In this document: one piece after another, positions 11,992 to 26,500 of the stretch | Numbering within the stretch: the first letter of the stretch is position 1 | How the letters are laid out: the number at the start of each line of letters is the position of its first letter | NCBI GenBank assembly: GCA_034509495.1 | Contig: CM067504.1 | Span: forward strand, 40,829,871-40,893,870 | Length of the DNA: 64,000 nucleotides | Source of the DNA: Acestrorhynchus altus | Taxonomy: Eukaryota > Chordata > Actinopteri > Characiformes > Acestrorhynchidae | Reading direction: 5' to 3' | The notes under the pieces: model-generated | Databases searched by the model: none | What the model was told of the DNA's origin: nothing | Seen by the model: only the letters and a program-made list of their open reading frames with translations | Program-made: the position numbers and the translations under genes

Positions 11992-12409
11992 CAGTACTGG
12001 GAGGGGCAGTAGTGGTAGTATTATAGTAGTAGTATTATAGTAGTAGTAGCAGTAGCACTGGGAGGGGTAGTAGTGGTAGTATTATAGTAGTAGTAGTAGC
12101 AGCAGCACTGGTAGGGGTAGTAGTGGTAGTATTATAGTAGTAGTAGCAGTAGCACTGGGAGGGGCAGTAGTGGTAGTGAAGGAGGTGCTGGTGAGATGAA
12201 TCATTCCTGAAACACACAGTAAATGTTTGTGAGAAGATTGGTCCGACTAATTTCACCAGCATCGCCGCCCTCTGTGACCTGACATTTCCTTATCTGAAAA
12301 ATCTGAGCTGACAGGACCTCTCTCTCCTCCAGAGCTGAGGGCAGCAAAGAGGACCATGTAGTGGAGCAAGACAGCCGCCGGTACTGCCGTCTATTGTAAA
12401 GTGTTTGTT

Positions 12410-12444
<35 letters not shown>

Positions 12445-12667
12445 AAGAGAAAAGGAAAGAGACTCAGAGCAGCTTCACAGATTCTCAGGCTTCTGTTCAG
12501 GGGATTCGTGCGAGGGCCTTGTGTCTCTGTCCCTGTTGTTGTTGTTGTTTATTTATTTATTTCCTCAATCTACGCCACCTGTGAGCCGAGGCCATGTGAC
12601 AATGCAGTTCTTGACGTAAATGCACTCGCCACCAGCAATAGGAGGGAAAAAAGGCAGCAAGTGAGAG

Positions 12668-12709
<42 letters not shown>

Positions 12710-13346
12710 TAGAAGTGAGCGAATCAGGGAGGAAAGGGGAATCACGGATAGACAGGTCTGTGTTATAGCGGTGCACTTATTAAGCTGCTCTGTGTACACA
12801 GCGCACCACAGAGTGTGTGAGGTCTCAATGCAGATATTCCAATATTTATAAAGGGCAGTAAATTATTGATCAAAACCTTCGTATAGATTCATGACACAGA
12901 ACAGAAAGGCCTGTGAGAAACCGCACTGTAACTGTCTGATACAGCAGCAGAATTCACAGAAACCCTCACTGTATGCATTCAGCGCCTTTCAGCTGCACCC
13001 ATAGCTGACACAGGTGTGCAAATGCATACACAGTTTATCTAGTCCCTGTTGAGAAGGAGTCCCAACAGAACAGGACTTACTGGAGTAGATAATCAAACAT
13101 GAACCTGTTGGCACCATGTCTAATGCCAGGGGTAAAGGCCGACAGCACTGAGCTGTGGAGCTGTGGAACTGTGGAAGGATGAGGGTCATGTTCTGCCATG
13201 TTCGGGGAATCAAACCGGCAACCTTCCAGTCAGAAGGTTAGGTACCCTGTCCCCCATTTTTAAAGGTGCAGATATGTCCAAATATGGGACAGAATTTGAG
13301 TAGAAGAAAGCTATAACATGTTAAGGGAATACTTCAGTCTTATCTA

Positions 13347-13401
<55 letters not shown>

Positions 13402-15375
13402 GTTTATTTATATGGCACTTTGTCACAAAGCAGCAGAGGTCCGTGTCCGAGCCTCTCTTGAGCAGCCAAAAGCAACAGTGGGAATCAAACCTCCCTCAGA
13501 CTGGGAAGAAGAAACCTTATCGGTCTCTTTAGGCTCCTGATTACGAGGGTTTATGCCCAGTCATGGATAACGATCTTAAATTCACATTCAGAGAGTGTAA
13601 AGTGTTCTAGAACTGGGACGTTTCCACAGCACTTATTTATGAGAACGCGCTCTAAGTGGACAGCAGCGTGGCCTCTTAGCAGGAGCGAACCACGGCCTGA
13701 GTGATTCCAGGCATCGCTTTTCACTTCAGACACTTTGACTCAAGTCCAATGCAAACATTTCACTATTATTACAGTATCTCGTCCTGCAGCAGCATCAGGA
13801 GAAAAAAAACAAGCCCGCTCGCTCTAAATGTACTGTAACAAATGATCTCAGCCCCATATCACCGATGGCACAGTCAATTACGCTTACTGCGGAGGATTAA
13901 CAGACAAATCGCAGACTTGAAGGAGCCTCTTTTATCCATCTATTAATGATGATCTGTCCTGGCTTTGACAGTGATGGAGCCAAGCTCTCTCTCTCCCTCC
14001 CTATCGCTCTGTCTCTCGCTGTCCTAACCTTGTGCAAAAAGGCATCTGAGGTGGCAGCTCCTGCAAGCCTCCTGGGTTCTTGCTGATATTTTATCTGCAG
14101 AAACATCTAAATTTTTAACTGAGAGCAAAACTCTTTTAATCAGCCCTCTGTTTTCACTGTAGATGTCTGTCTAAGATCTAATCTCAATAATGTGCTTATC
14201 TCCGAGCCTGGAGACACTCAAACACTCAGGCTCATGAGGAAGTTCTTTTGTGGTGTGTAACTAGTGGCAAATATCACAGCAAGTGCACAAGACAGCATCA
14301 ACTTTCATCATAAATCGAAATTCGATTTCTGTCGATTTCTGCAGTTTACGCTGCTTTACTGTTTAAAGGAAAACTGCTGATTTAGGTTAGATCTTTGACG
14401 GGGCCATTCCAAAACAGTACTCTATTCTTCTTTAGCCATTCTTTGGTAGAATCACATGTATGCTTAGGGTCATTGTCTTGGGGCATGATCCATGTTCTCT
14501 TGAGATTACAGCTCATAGACATAAGTCCTGACAGTTTCCCTTAGAATATGCTGCCATAATTCAGAATTCATTGTTCTATCAATGATGGCATGACGTCCTG
14601 ACCCAGATGCAGCAAAACAGACCCATTCCATGATACTACCACCACCAAGTTTCACAGAGGGCATTAGGTTTTCCTTTCACAAAACATGACAATTCTCATT
14701 TTAACCAAAAGATCTAGTTCCACAAAACATTGCTCCAGTAGCCTTCTCTCCATTTGATCTTTAGCAGAGAGCAGCAACTTTCTCCTTGCAACCCTACCGT
14801 GATGGTGGACTCTGAACATGAAGTCTAGCCAATGTGAGAAAGGCATTTAGTTGCTTAGAAGTTCCCTGGGGTTCCTTTGTGAGCTTGCAGACTATTACAC
14901 ACCTTGCTCTTGGTGTGATCTTTACAGGTTGGCCATGTGGTTAGGGACGTCTTGTGACAGGTTGCTGGTTTGATTCCCTGAACTGGCAGGATACATACAC
15001 CTCCCTACGTGTGCGGACTCTCCCGTAGTGTGTTTCACTGCATGGTTCGTCTGCTTCAGAGAGTCCTATTCCATTGGCAGTACTTCTCTACAGGGCTTAG
15101 ACAGGTTGTGTGCAAAGGTTTTGTGTGCAAATTATGATAAAATAGTGTCTACAAACATCGGGGAACTTGTGAGATTGGAAAAAGAACTCATCAGACCAAT
15201 ACTTAGACTGAATTTTAGGTTTTGTAATAAAGCCAATGCGTATTCGCCTTAAATAATTCAGTTTAAATTCGTCAGATGTTTGAGTTTGAGTCCTTGGAGA
15301 GATACACTCGTCCTCCTTTGTCACTCTTATTGGTGGCAGTCAGATCCAGTCTGTCAGTCTTGTGATGGTTTAATC

Positions 15376-15472
<97 letters not shown>

Positions 15473-15661
15473 CTCAGTCGCTCTCTCGATCCCTTTTGGC
15501 TCCACTAATGACAGGCCATGGCTCTCCCTCTCCCATGTGCACTCAGGAAGATGTTAATGCAGCCATCACTATCCAAGAGTCCATCTTTCCAGTTGCTCTC
15601 ATTCTCCCAAACCCCCATTAAGTCTCTTCCTGCCCCCTTCCTCCCTCTCTCCCTCTCTCTC

Positions 15662-15714
<53 letters not shown>

Positions 15715-18700
15715 CACTGAGCCAGGCTGACAGGCACTGGAGACTTGTGGCAGTCCAGCGTCCTGCTCAGCCTTTCATACTCTGACACAGCCCGGTGGGG
15801 CTGTCACCATGGCAATCAGCTCGGAGAAACAGCAGCCAGGCCTTTCCCTCGGGCCAGAGCGAAGGTGTAGGAGAGGAGTGCAGCCCGAACCTCAGAGTCT
15901 ACATCACTTTCCTGCAGGGTTATAAAACTGCAGCCACGGGATGATGATTTCACTGCTTTGATTCTGAAAAGCTATAATGCATAATCCATTAGACGCAAAA
16001 TAATCTTCTTAAAGAATGAGTTTCTCAAGTTAGTTTGAGAATATTTTGTCCTAAAATGAACCTCAATCTTTATTAAGTCCTTTCACTCATCAGGAAAAAA
16101 GTAGTTGCACCCAGAAGGAAGTGTGGGATTGCAATGGTATTGAGAAGGATATTATAGATTATGATCAATATTTATTGATCTACTCATACAGAAGTGGTGT
16201 CTCTCAGTTCAGTGTCAGGTTTAACGCAACACGCCAGACGTCTCTGCATGGAGGTGTAGAGGTTCCTAATGATGTCCTGTGATGATCCATCCCATGCAGC
16301 TTGAATGCTCTCACTCAGTTCTGCAGATGGTGTGGTAGGGGTGGAGTGTTGATAGAGCGTCCAATAGCATCCCACACATTTTCAATCAGGGACAGGTCTG
16401 GAGATGAGATCGACCACAGCGTAGTATCTGTGTCTTGAAGATGAGATCTTGAGACGGCAGCAGTGTGTGGACAAGCGTCTTCCTGTTGGAATAGAGCACC
16501 GGAGTGTGTGTTCAGGAAAGGTAGAACCACTGGTTGCAGGAGCTCATTAAAAAGTGTCAAAGTGTCTTAAGTCTTTTTTTCTATTTTTAGGAGACAAAAA
16601 ACTACTTCGGTTCTGTATGCAGGAGGAAATGTGGGTGGTCTGATGGCAGATCAGCAATGGAAAGCAGTGGCTTCCTGGCCCAACTAAGGAAACCATAACT
16701 GGTCTAATGGATCCGCACCAGTGTGGAGTGTTACGGCAAGTCCTTAGGAACCATTTAGCCCTGCAGTGGAAAAGCAGCCAAAGAAACCACCAAGGAAGAC
16801 AGTCTGTCAGCTTAACTATGTTAGACTTTCTCAAATCTCATGAACCATCAGGAAAAGCAGGGGATGAGTCTCTTAGTTTCCTCTGTTGTTTTGTGCTGGT
16901 TGTCTGGTGGTAAGTGTGTTAGGGTAGTTTATGTATAGCTGTTCCTTTCATTTCAGATGTTTCCCATCATTGTCTTTGTTATTTAGGTTATTCTGACCCC
17001 TGAAGCAACATTTCCTCTATTGATAAACCATAAATCCATACTGGTTCAGCCAGTCATCCAGTGTCTGATATGTGGTCTGTGGGAGGGTCAGGGGAGGAAG
17101 CTCCGTGAGCTTGTTAGCAGACTTTCAGAAATGCCTTCAGAGTACTGTTATGATAAGATCCCAAATATGTCCACACAGCTGTGACTTTGCAAACATCTGT
17201 TGTGGGATGTCGAAATCAAATCGCATCTTAGGCAGCGACTGATTTCGCTGAAGTATTTCTCTCTCGCAGGAAGCTGAGAACATCTGTAGAGAGTCTGGTT
17301 TCTAAGCTTTTAATTAAAGTCACATTTGTGACGATTAATAGGACAGTATATTGGGATTCGATTTTGATTAACAGCTGTGTTTATGATTTTGTTTTGCAGA
17401 AGGAAAGATTATTTCTTTACATTTTCTTAAGTGCCAACCAGAATCGGTACAGGAGGTGCGAGTGCAAGTGAATGAAAGTCTCAGTCCACTTTGTCAATCC
17501 TCCAATTCACTGCAATGTGTTGAGTGATGGACATAAAATAGCTCCTCCAGGACAACTGGACCTTTATCTTCCACTTAATTTGCAAATCATACTTTTGCAA
17601 ACTAGTCCTAGGATTTTTGTCCAATATGAACCTCAATAACTATCATCAGTCTTGACATTTGTTAGCAGTATGTCTGCCAAATGCAAATGAATCCTTCTGG
17701 ATCAGAACCAAATTTAGTCCTTCTGATACTTCTTCAGCATGTGATTCCAGGGTGGTTATGCCAAGTTTGGTGGACAAACCTTTTTATAGCTGGGAAGCAC
17801 TTTGTAATCTGACTGAACAATTGCTATATAAATAAACGTTTACATAATTACTTAAATGATCATCATTAAAATGGTGAAAATCTGCCCAATCACCTTCCAT
17901 TAGCAATTAGGAGGTCCAACTAAGATGGACCAATCATCATGAAGTATGAAATTTGAACTGCAAAAGTGTGACACTTCATACAGAAGAGTAGCAGACAGTT
18001 GCATGCACCTACCTTTGCCATTATTATATAATTCCACATATAATGATCTGAAACATATGAATTATTAATTAGTATCATCTTTACCAATTAATAAAAAGCA
18101 TAAATACCAGTTATACTGGTATCCTTTATATCACCCCACACATTTTTACTTGTGCATGTGTAATTGTGTAATGAACTTGTGTAAAGTCTTCACAGGATGA
18201 AACCATATTTTCGTCCCAAAATACACTCAGAATGGCACACAGACTCCCAAACGAGCGAACGCAGCAAATCTCATGAATCAAACAGTCAGTCAGATCAAAC
18301 CGGGGGGGGTTAGTGTCAATAGCTTTATGCCACTCGGTGTGATGTGTCTTTCCGCAATGTCTCCACGTGTTACCATGGCAGCAGTGGCCTAATAAAAGGA
18401 CCGTGGCATCAGCATGTTCTTCTCCACGCTGCATTCGCACTGGTCAGTGAATCGGTGTGAATGGACGTGTTTGGTTCAGTTTGCAGTGTATTCATATCAT
18501 CAGTGGATGAGCAATGTGTAGAATTCAGCAGCAGCTTCACGCAGGCTCTCTGAGGCCTGTATGGACTTTAAGTCACAGTAGATACATCCAGTCTGGTGGA
18601 TATAGTCCCAGTTCAACCATTAAGTGTGGATGACTGGACCAAATGCAGAGCAAAGGTGTGCCTTAGCCAAGCCACGTGTGTAACTTCAGTGGCACAGACC

Positions 18701-21700
18701 ATCAGGTTCCTCTTAACGTCCAGTGCATTTAGGACGATTTTCTGCAGCACATTTAGATGGAAGGTCTTTGGGCTGAAGTGGATTAACCTCACTCTGTCTT
18801 GTAGGACACTCGCAGTCTTTTAGATAAAGTGCACTCACAAATTCAGATGCCAAAGGCCATCGTGTGACGGATGGAGCTGAATCGGCAGGTGTATCGTATA
18901 TCGTATTCTCATAGGGGTCTACCCTTCCAGCAGAGGCAAAAATTTGTTGCCACTGTACCTAATGCCAGGCATCGTCTAGAGGTGCATAAATCCCCATCAG
19001 GACTGATCTCTGGAGCTGTGGAACTGTATTCCCTGGAATGATGCTGCTTCCCAAATGAGTTGGGGAATTGGGGATGAACTGAGGTGGCCGCCATCCAATA
19101 TTCTGTCCAGATGGGTGCCCCTACCAATAATGATACCAAACCTATGCCCTTGGCAAGGTGTAATACATACTACATTCAGCCTTTAGCTCCAAAATCTGAC
19201 CTTCTATATAATGTTATTAATAATAAAAAAATATGTAGCCCAGCAATTATAACTGGCATGTAAAAAATAGATGTTCAAACACCAGTTCAGAAGAATGTAA
19301 AAAATGCAGCCCAGTCCCGTAGGACTGGTCCTGGAGGCACCTCTACTCTGCACTCGTTTGTGCATTCTTGCATTAACACACCCCCTGCAACTCTGAAAGG
19401 GCTTGAAAATCAGCTGATTCGTTGAATCAGGTGCATTGAAAGCAAGGAAGGCTCTACAATGTGCAGGGCAGGGGTGCCTCCAGGACCAGGCATGAGAAGC
19501 ACTGCAATAGGAAATTAGAATTCACGATATAGAATTCATTAATGCACTATACTGGTCAGACATACAGGCTTTTATTCTCAGTATTCTCAGGCTGAGCATC
19601 CATGAAAACTTTATATTCTGCATCTGATAACATTTTACACCACTGATTTATATTCCAACAGCAGCAGAGTAAGATTAAATCTCCAGCCCACACTGAGACC
19701 CCTCCGTTACTTCGGTTTATTCACACACTGCTTTTAATGGTCAATCCTTTGTGCTTCGTGGGAAGTACATGACCTGCAGCTCTCAGCTTTGGTGACTGAC
19801 AAGCCAGTCAAATATTAGTTGCCAGGGTGGTTTGTTTATCGCTTATGTCCAGTTATCTCATGAAAACCTTTGTCTTTTTTAATATATATAAACCTATGAA
19901 TCTTCATTTTAACCATATTGAGAGAAGGAGGTGAAATAACTAAATACATACAACTGAAAACATGTCTTTTAAACACCGTTTGTAAAGTAAATTTAATAGA
20001 AATGTAATTTTCTTGTGAGGAAAAATATAAAAAACCCACATTTATTAAAACTCAAAAAACTCAAAAAACGCTCTGTTTATATCCCGATATAGATACAAAT
20101 ATCGATATATCGCTCAGCCCGTATCCCGCTCTGTTTGTATCCCGATATAGATATAAATATCGATATATCGCTCAGCACGTATCCCGTTCTTTTTACATCC
20201 CGATATAGAAATAAATATTGATATATTGCTCAGCCCGTATCCCGCTCTGTTTATATCCCGATATAGATATAAATATCGATATATCGCTCAGCCCGTATCC
20301 CGCTCTGTTTACATCCTGATATAGATATAAATATCGATATATCACTCAGCCCCATATCCCGCTCTGTTTACATCCCGATATAGATATAAATATCGATATA
20401 TCGCTCAGCCCATATCCCGATCTGTTTATATCCCGACATAGATATAAATATGGATATATTGCTCAGCCCGTATCCCGATCTGTTTACAACCCAATATAGA
20501 TATAAATATCGATATATCGCTCAGCCCCGTATCCCGCTCTGTTTATATCCCGATATAGATATAAATATGGATATATTGCTCAGCCCGTATCCCGATCTGT
20601 TTACATCACGATATAGATATGTTGATATGACCCCTCTCTGATTTTTGGATTCATGGTGCAAAAAACATCCATCCCATACTGACTGCTGAACAGTGTCCAT
20701 CTAAGAGCATCAACAAACACAACATTACAGAGACAAAATGCATGCAGACTACCCGACCTTTAGAGTCGATGCAGAGACACATTTATTTCAACCCAGCTAA
20801 TGTGGACGGTTTATCTTCAGGACAGTGGCATTCGCTACTAGGAGAAGAGCTCATCAGAAGTGCATAATGAGGGGTTATTGATTTGAGGTTGGTTGTTTCT
20901 TCTTTTCATTAGTAACAGAGACAGTGTGGAGGTGAGGCTGCTATTGTGGGCAAATACATCAAGACCTCAGTTCGTCTCCAAGGCTTTCATCCATTGTGTT
21001 AAACAATGTGTTTAAAATCGTCAGGTACAGAGACGTCCAGACTAAATAACAAACCACATTCAGGGGTCCATTACAACCTATACTTATATTCATTATATGT
21101 ATACATATTTCCCCAGCAGCACACTAAATCCCATCATGGCTTGGTTAGTCTGACTTTAGAGGGCCTAAAGGATAGGATTTAAACTTAATCTTATCATGTC
21201 AGCATGAAAACCAGCTCTAAAATTCAAAGTTTCTACTTAACAGTGTTGACATGAAAGGTCAATATACAGTTTGCTTCAGACAAACCGATACATACAGTTA
21301 TGTAAAATGTTAGGACAGCCCATAAATCTTTGTCTTATTTAAACACACAGATCTTCAATTTAACTTTACTGAGATGGAGGTGATCTTACTAAACACACGA
21401 CTGAAGAAACATATTTTATACTTCATTTGTAAAACATAATGAGGCCTTCAGAAAGAAGGTTGTAGATGCAGATGAGTCTGGGAATGGAATAAAGACCCTC
21501 AGAACAATAAGAAATCAGCCATTTAATATAACTGCCAACATGGCCAGATCAGACCATCCTACCAGAGCAGATCCACAAGAAGAAGTGTCCAACAGTCCAA
21601 AAATGTGCAGCATCTACCATCAAAAAGAGACTGCATATGTTTGCCAGAGAACATCTAGATAAAGAGCAGGACGTCTGGAACAATGTGCTTTGGACAGATG

Positions 21701-23358
21701 AATCCAAAGCTGATTATTTGTACACAGTAAAAGAAGTTTGGCATTTGAGCAGAAGAACCTCCAACCTGTGAAGCATGGTGGTGGAAGTGTGATGGTTTGG
21801 GGCTGCTTTGCTGCAGCAGGGTGTGGAGATCTCTCCATCACAGAAACCACTATGAGATCTTTATTGTATCAGAGGGGGCTTGAGGAGCCATCTGTACAAA
21901 GACTGGACCATGCAACATGACAATGACCTAAAACAATCAAGTAAATCCACCAAGGAATGGCTCAAAAGAAAGAAATGGAGAGTTCTGGAATGGTCAAAGC
22001 CTGAGATGCTGTGGGGTAATTTGATTATCCGTTCACAGAGGTCCTGCTGTGGTCTTTTCATGACCAAAAAATGGACATTCGAAGCTGTGGATACAGCAGA
22101 GACAACGCGCATCTAATTTTTTATGTCACACATGTTTTTTAAGTGCAGGGAAATGTGTAAACATGGATGTAGCAGACAGGGATTAAGCTGGAAAATGCTG
22201 GAATGTTCCTCTAAGATCCAGGCTTGTGTAGAATGTATTTCGGGAACTCTGCTAGTACAAATGTTTTTGGTTGGGAGCCATATGGCACTGGGGAGGAAGT
22301 AATCCCTGAAGCGGCCTGCGTGAGTTCTTTTGAGCCGTGAACCTCCCTGATTTGCAGTCAGGCTGAAATAGCTTGTTTGGGTTGACAGCAATATGGGGGA
22401 GGACCAACAGCTCAATAGACACTCAGGGACTGGGAGACTGTAATCCAGCCCCCTGTGGACACAGCTTGTGATGAAAACACTCGGAAAGACCGGCCTGGGA
22501 TTTCAGGTGCAACTGCATCCGAGTCACACGTGTCTCTGGCGTGACTGAAGCTCTCAATTCTCCAACTCCCCTCCAACTAGGAGACGTGAAGAGAAAGGCA
22601 GAAGTTCTGCATTCACGCTTGTTTTTTTTTTTTTCGTTTGCCGCCTCCTCATCACCCATACATAATTCATTATCATAAAACGATTCCTCAGAGTCTTCTC
22701 CCTAATGGCCCCCTACCCACTGGAGTGATGAACGATAGCCAGAGAGAGAGAGCAGCAAAGAGAACGTGGAAAAAGCCAAAGAGTGGGATGGGTTGGGTTG
22801 GAATGGGACTGTTCGAGACGTGTGCTGATGTCTATGTGAGTAATAAAGAAGTGGCAGTATGTAGGAGATAATGGACAGCTTGACGTGGTGGTAAATCTGA
22901 GGCTAGAGTAATTGCATCTCCAGCCACCCTGAAGCAAACTCATCTCCCCACCCTGTTTATTTCAGATTTTATAACGTCGTCTGCAGCTCAGGTTAGGAAT
23001 CTTGGTGTCGTCTTTGGCTCCTCATTGAATTTTAATGGTCACTTCAGAAATGTAACCGAAACAGCACATTTCCAGCTTAACCTTTAGACCTCTTGGATCA
23101 TTCTGTGATCTTCATTTTTGTATTTTTATTTGCCAAAAAACTACAAATAAAGGATTTATAGGGCCAGATATTGTTATTTTAGGTCATCCGAAGCTCCTCA
23201 AATAGACCATTGAGACATTTGAGACATTAGAATTAATAAAATTTGAGTATTTATATGAATTTGACCATGTTTAGATCAAAAATGTACTTGCGCCAACAAT
23301 ATTTGGACTGAAAACACTTCTGCTATTCCTCTGTGATCCAAGATCTGGATGGACAGAT

Positions 23359-23393
<35 letters not shown>

Positions 23394-23489
23394 TTCATAA
23401 TCCTATTCTTTTCTCTTAATATGTTGATGTTTCTTACTGTGAGAGGTTCTTTATTCTATTCTAATGTTTATTTTACTTTACTTATATCA

Positions 23490-23543
<54 letters not shown>

Positions 23544-26500
23544 AACACAATGGTGGAAAAACCATGGCCCAGTGGGTTTCAGGACAGAACCTCATTCACA
23601 TAACATTGGTCTGTCAAAGTGTTTCTAATAAAAGTGATCTGGCATTAAACCCAATTGCATCCCACACCAGGTCTTCTGATCCTTTGATCTTGGTACTGAC
23701 CACAGCATCATCACACAAGGATTCATTGGTCGACGGTGGGGCTCCAACAGTCACAGGTTTCCCACTGTTTAATGCAAATTAAGGTCTTTACATGCATATT
23801 CGCGTGGCGTCTACGTGGAAACCTGCTACTGGCAACGACATTTACATTTGTATTACTTAAGTAGTCTTAGAGTCTTGACGAGCAGACCTTATTCTCTGTG
23901 GGAAAGGAACGCACAGTGAGGGTCACACTCCCTCGTTTACAGTGTAACATACTGACTCAATCTGATGTCCAAACAGTCGCATGGCAACTACGTGTGGTTC
24001 TTCTCCAAGTGCTGCATAGCTGGTGGCAGATAGGATGTGTTGATAGACTTGACACGCATCAGAGCCTTCACCTCCCTCGAACGGGTGCCTGGGTCATACG
24101 GTAAAGTGACTTAATGGATTGGGAACTGGAGACGTCTTCATCAGGTGAAGCGAGGAAATGGTTGTACACAAACAAACGGTTGTAAACAAATGAATAAATA
24201 ATGAATTGTGCTTTCTCTGTTGGAGGATGTGTCAGGTGCAGATAGAGAGGAAGCTTTTCTCTTCCGAGTGAATGAGCACCAGCATCTCCTCTGCTCCCAG
24301 CATGCCTCTGTCTCTCTCCTGCCAGGACATGAGCTGTCTGATGGAAGGAGATGTCACACAGACAGCAAGGGCCGCTGGGTAATCTGATTAATCTTGGCTC
24401 GGACAACCAGCAATCACCCGACCCCGCAGCCCCCAACAGTCCCTTACTGACCCAGGGGACACATCCGTCCACGCAGTGACTCAACACTGCAACAAACCAG
24501 CAGCCCTACATTAACATCACTGGAGATCTGGAGCACAAACACTTCTAGATCCACATACAAGCTCTGTTTGAGCTCAGGAACGGTGTAGTTTGAAGACCTG
24601 AAAGTCCAGAAAAAGGTCCAAACCAAGGTTCATAGGGTACGTGTGGTCCAGTTCTGTCGTCATCACCTATACGGGCTGCATGTCCCTATACGTGACATTG
24701 ATTGGTTTGTGGAGGGGTGTGTGTCTGATGCTGGCATTTTGTCAGTGCTGTCTTTCTAGGTGTTGTGCCAATTTCTGACTCCCTGCTAGAATCAAAGTGC
24801 TTTCAGGGGCAGGCATCCGGCATGGAGATGTGAACCTTGACCACGTTTCCGATGGATATGGACCGAGACCACCTCTTTAGGTTGGACCAAATTGAAAACT
24901 TGAAAGGTCTGAAAGTCTGGCCCAAATAAAGCAGGTGTAAAAGCAGCCTAAAGCAGCCTAAAGGTGACATTTATTTGTCTAATTAATTTAAGATATGAAA
25001 ATATGAACTATTATATGGATAATTAGGACAGGGCTGTGATGTCAGCTGCTGTTTTAAAGTCTATAATACCAAAAAGGGAAACTGGTGAAGCTAAAAATGA
25101 TGTGTTTTTAACAACTTTTTACCCTTTTGTCATAATTGAGCCCTGAAATGTGAGCTATTCCCTGCTCTATGCCTTTCTATAGTATATTCTTTTTAATATT
25201 TATAACTGTCCTCTCTGTCTAACCTCATTTGGTTTGTGACACGTTTCCTAGCAGCTGCACAGAAAGCTTATAAGGTTTGCTTGGCCGTCATATTAAACAG
25301 ACCTGCTTCTCAGTTCCCAGAGGGGTTAAAAAAAGGCTTCCATTTAGAGAGTGCCCATGAACTAATAGGAGAGCAGTCACTGGAGATAGAACAGGACTCC
25401 AGGACAGAATTAAGGACTGAACAATGACTGAACTATTGCCTACTCAGGTACAGCAAATGCATTTTTGGGACATGAAATACACACTAAAACTGCTTTCTAA
25501 TCCCTCTTTTAAGTAGAACTAATTCAAACTAAACTTCATTGCAATGCTCACGATCTCAGTCATGCAAAACCTTGGGTAGAGGTGATCTAACTCAACACAT
25601 AAAACAGAAGAAATGACTTTTAAACATAATAACAAAGACTTAATAGCTGATCTTTCCTTATTTGGTTGAAATAATGTCAGTGTTTCCTAAAACCATCTAC
25701 CAATTTTTAATTGTTCTGAGGTCTTTTTAAATCTCTTCCCAGACTCATCTGCATCTACAACCTTCTGAAGGACTCAGAGAGTTCCGAGGATCAAAAGCAA
25801 ACCAAACTAATGTCTGTGGTTTAAATAAGACAGGCTCCTCCAACGTCCTCTCTAATGATGGTCTGATCATTTGCACCTGATTCTAATTTTAAGTCGAATT
25901 TTAAGTCGTAATAAATGAGGGGGAGTTCTATGTTTTTCACAAGAGAAACGACCTCCACATCGTTCAATAAAGTTAACATGAAGATCAAACGTCTGGGAAA
26001 TTAAAGGGATAAAGAATGAATAATGAAAGATTTACATTCAATAAAATGAACAATTCTGGTGAAAATTAAATAGAGCTCAGATTTTGGTTTTTGGGTCAAA
26101 AACATAATCTTAGTTTTGTGCCCAAAGGTCTTTCGTGTCACCTCGATGACTAAAATACTAATGCTACTTATGACCCTTCCTTCAAGCAGGCCTCACTGCT
26201 TTATCATAGAATTATTCAACATTATACAGCGGCATGAGCTTAAAGCGTCCTGAGTGCATTTTGAGTCATGGTGCACCACGAAGATGGTGATGGGTTTTGA
26301 CGTTACTGCAAGGTTCTCTCTGTCATGACTTGATGGAACAGTTGCAATAAACCCACACTGCTGATCCACTCTGATAAACCCAACCTCTCACTGAGCAGCT
26401 AAAGGTGCTCTCATTGGTACGTGGGACTGGAGAACACTGTGAGAGTGTCTGGTGAGGTTCCACTGGGGTTTGGATCTGAACGTCCGCACTCCTTCCTACA

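Noticed and set aside
14945..15000. A tRNA gene (B-box-like ggtttgattccct)
   Set aside because: No cloverleaf can be drawn, and the upstream A box is damaged. It is better read as a SINE fragment.
20070..20625. Regularly spaced palindromic repeats resembling a CRISPR array
   Set aside because: The whole 58-bp unit repeats with no unique spacers, in an intron of a vertebrate gene. It is a minisatellite.
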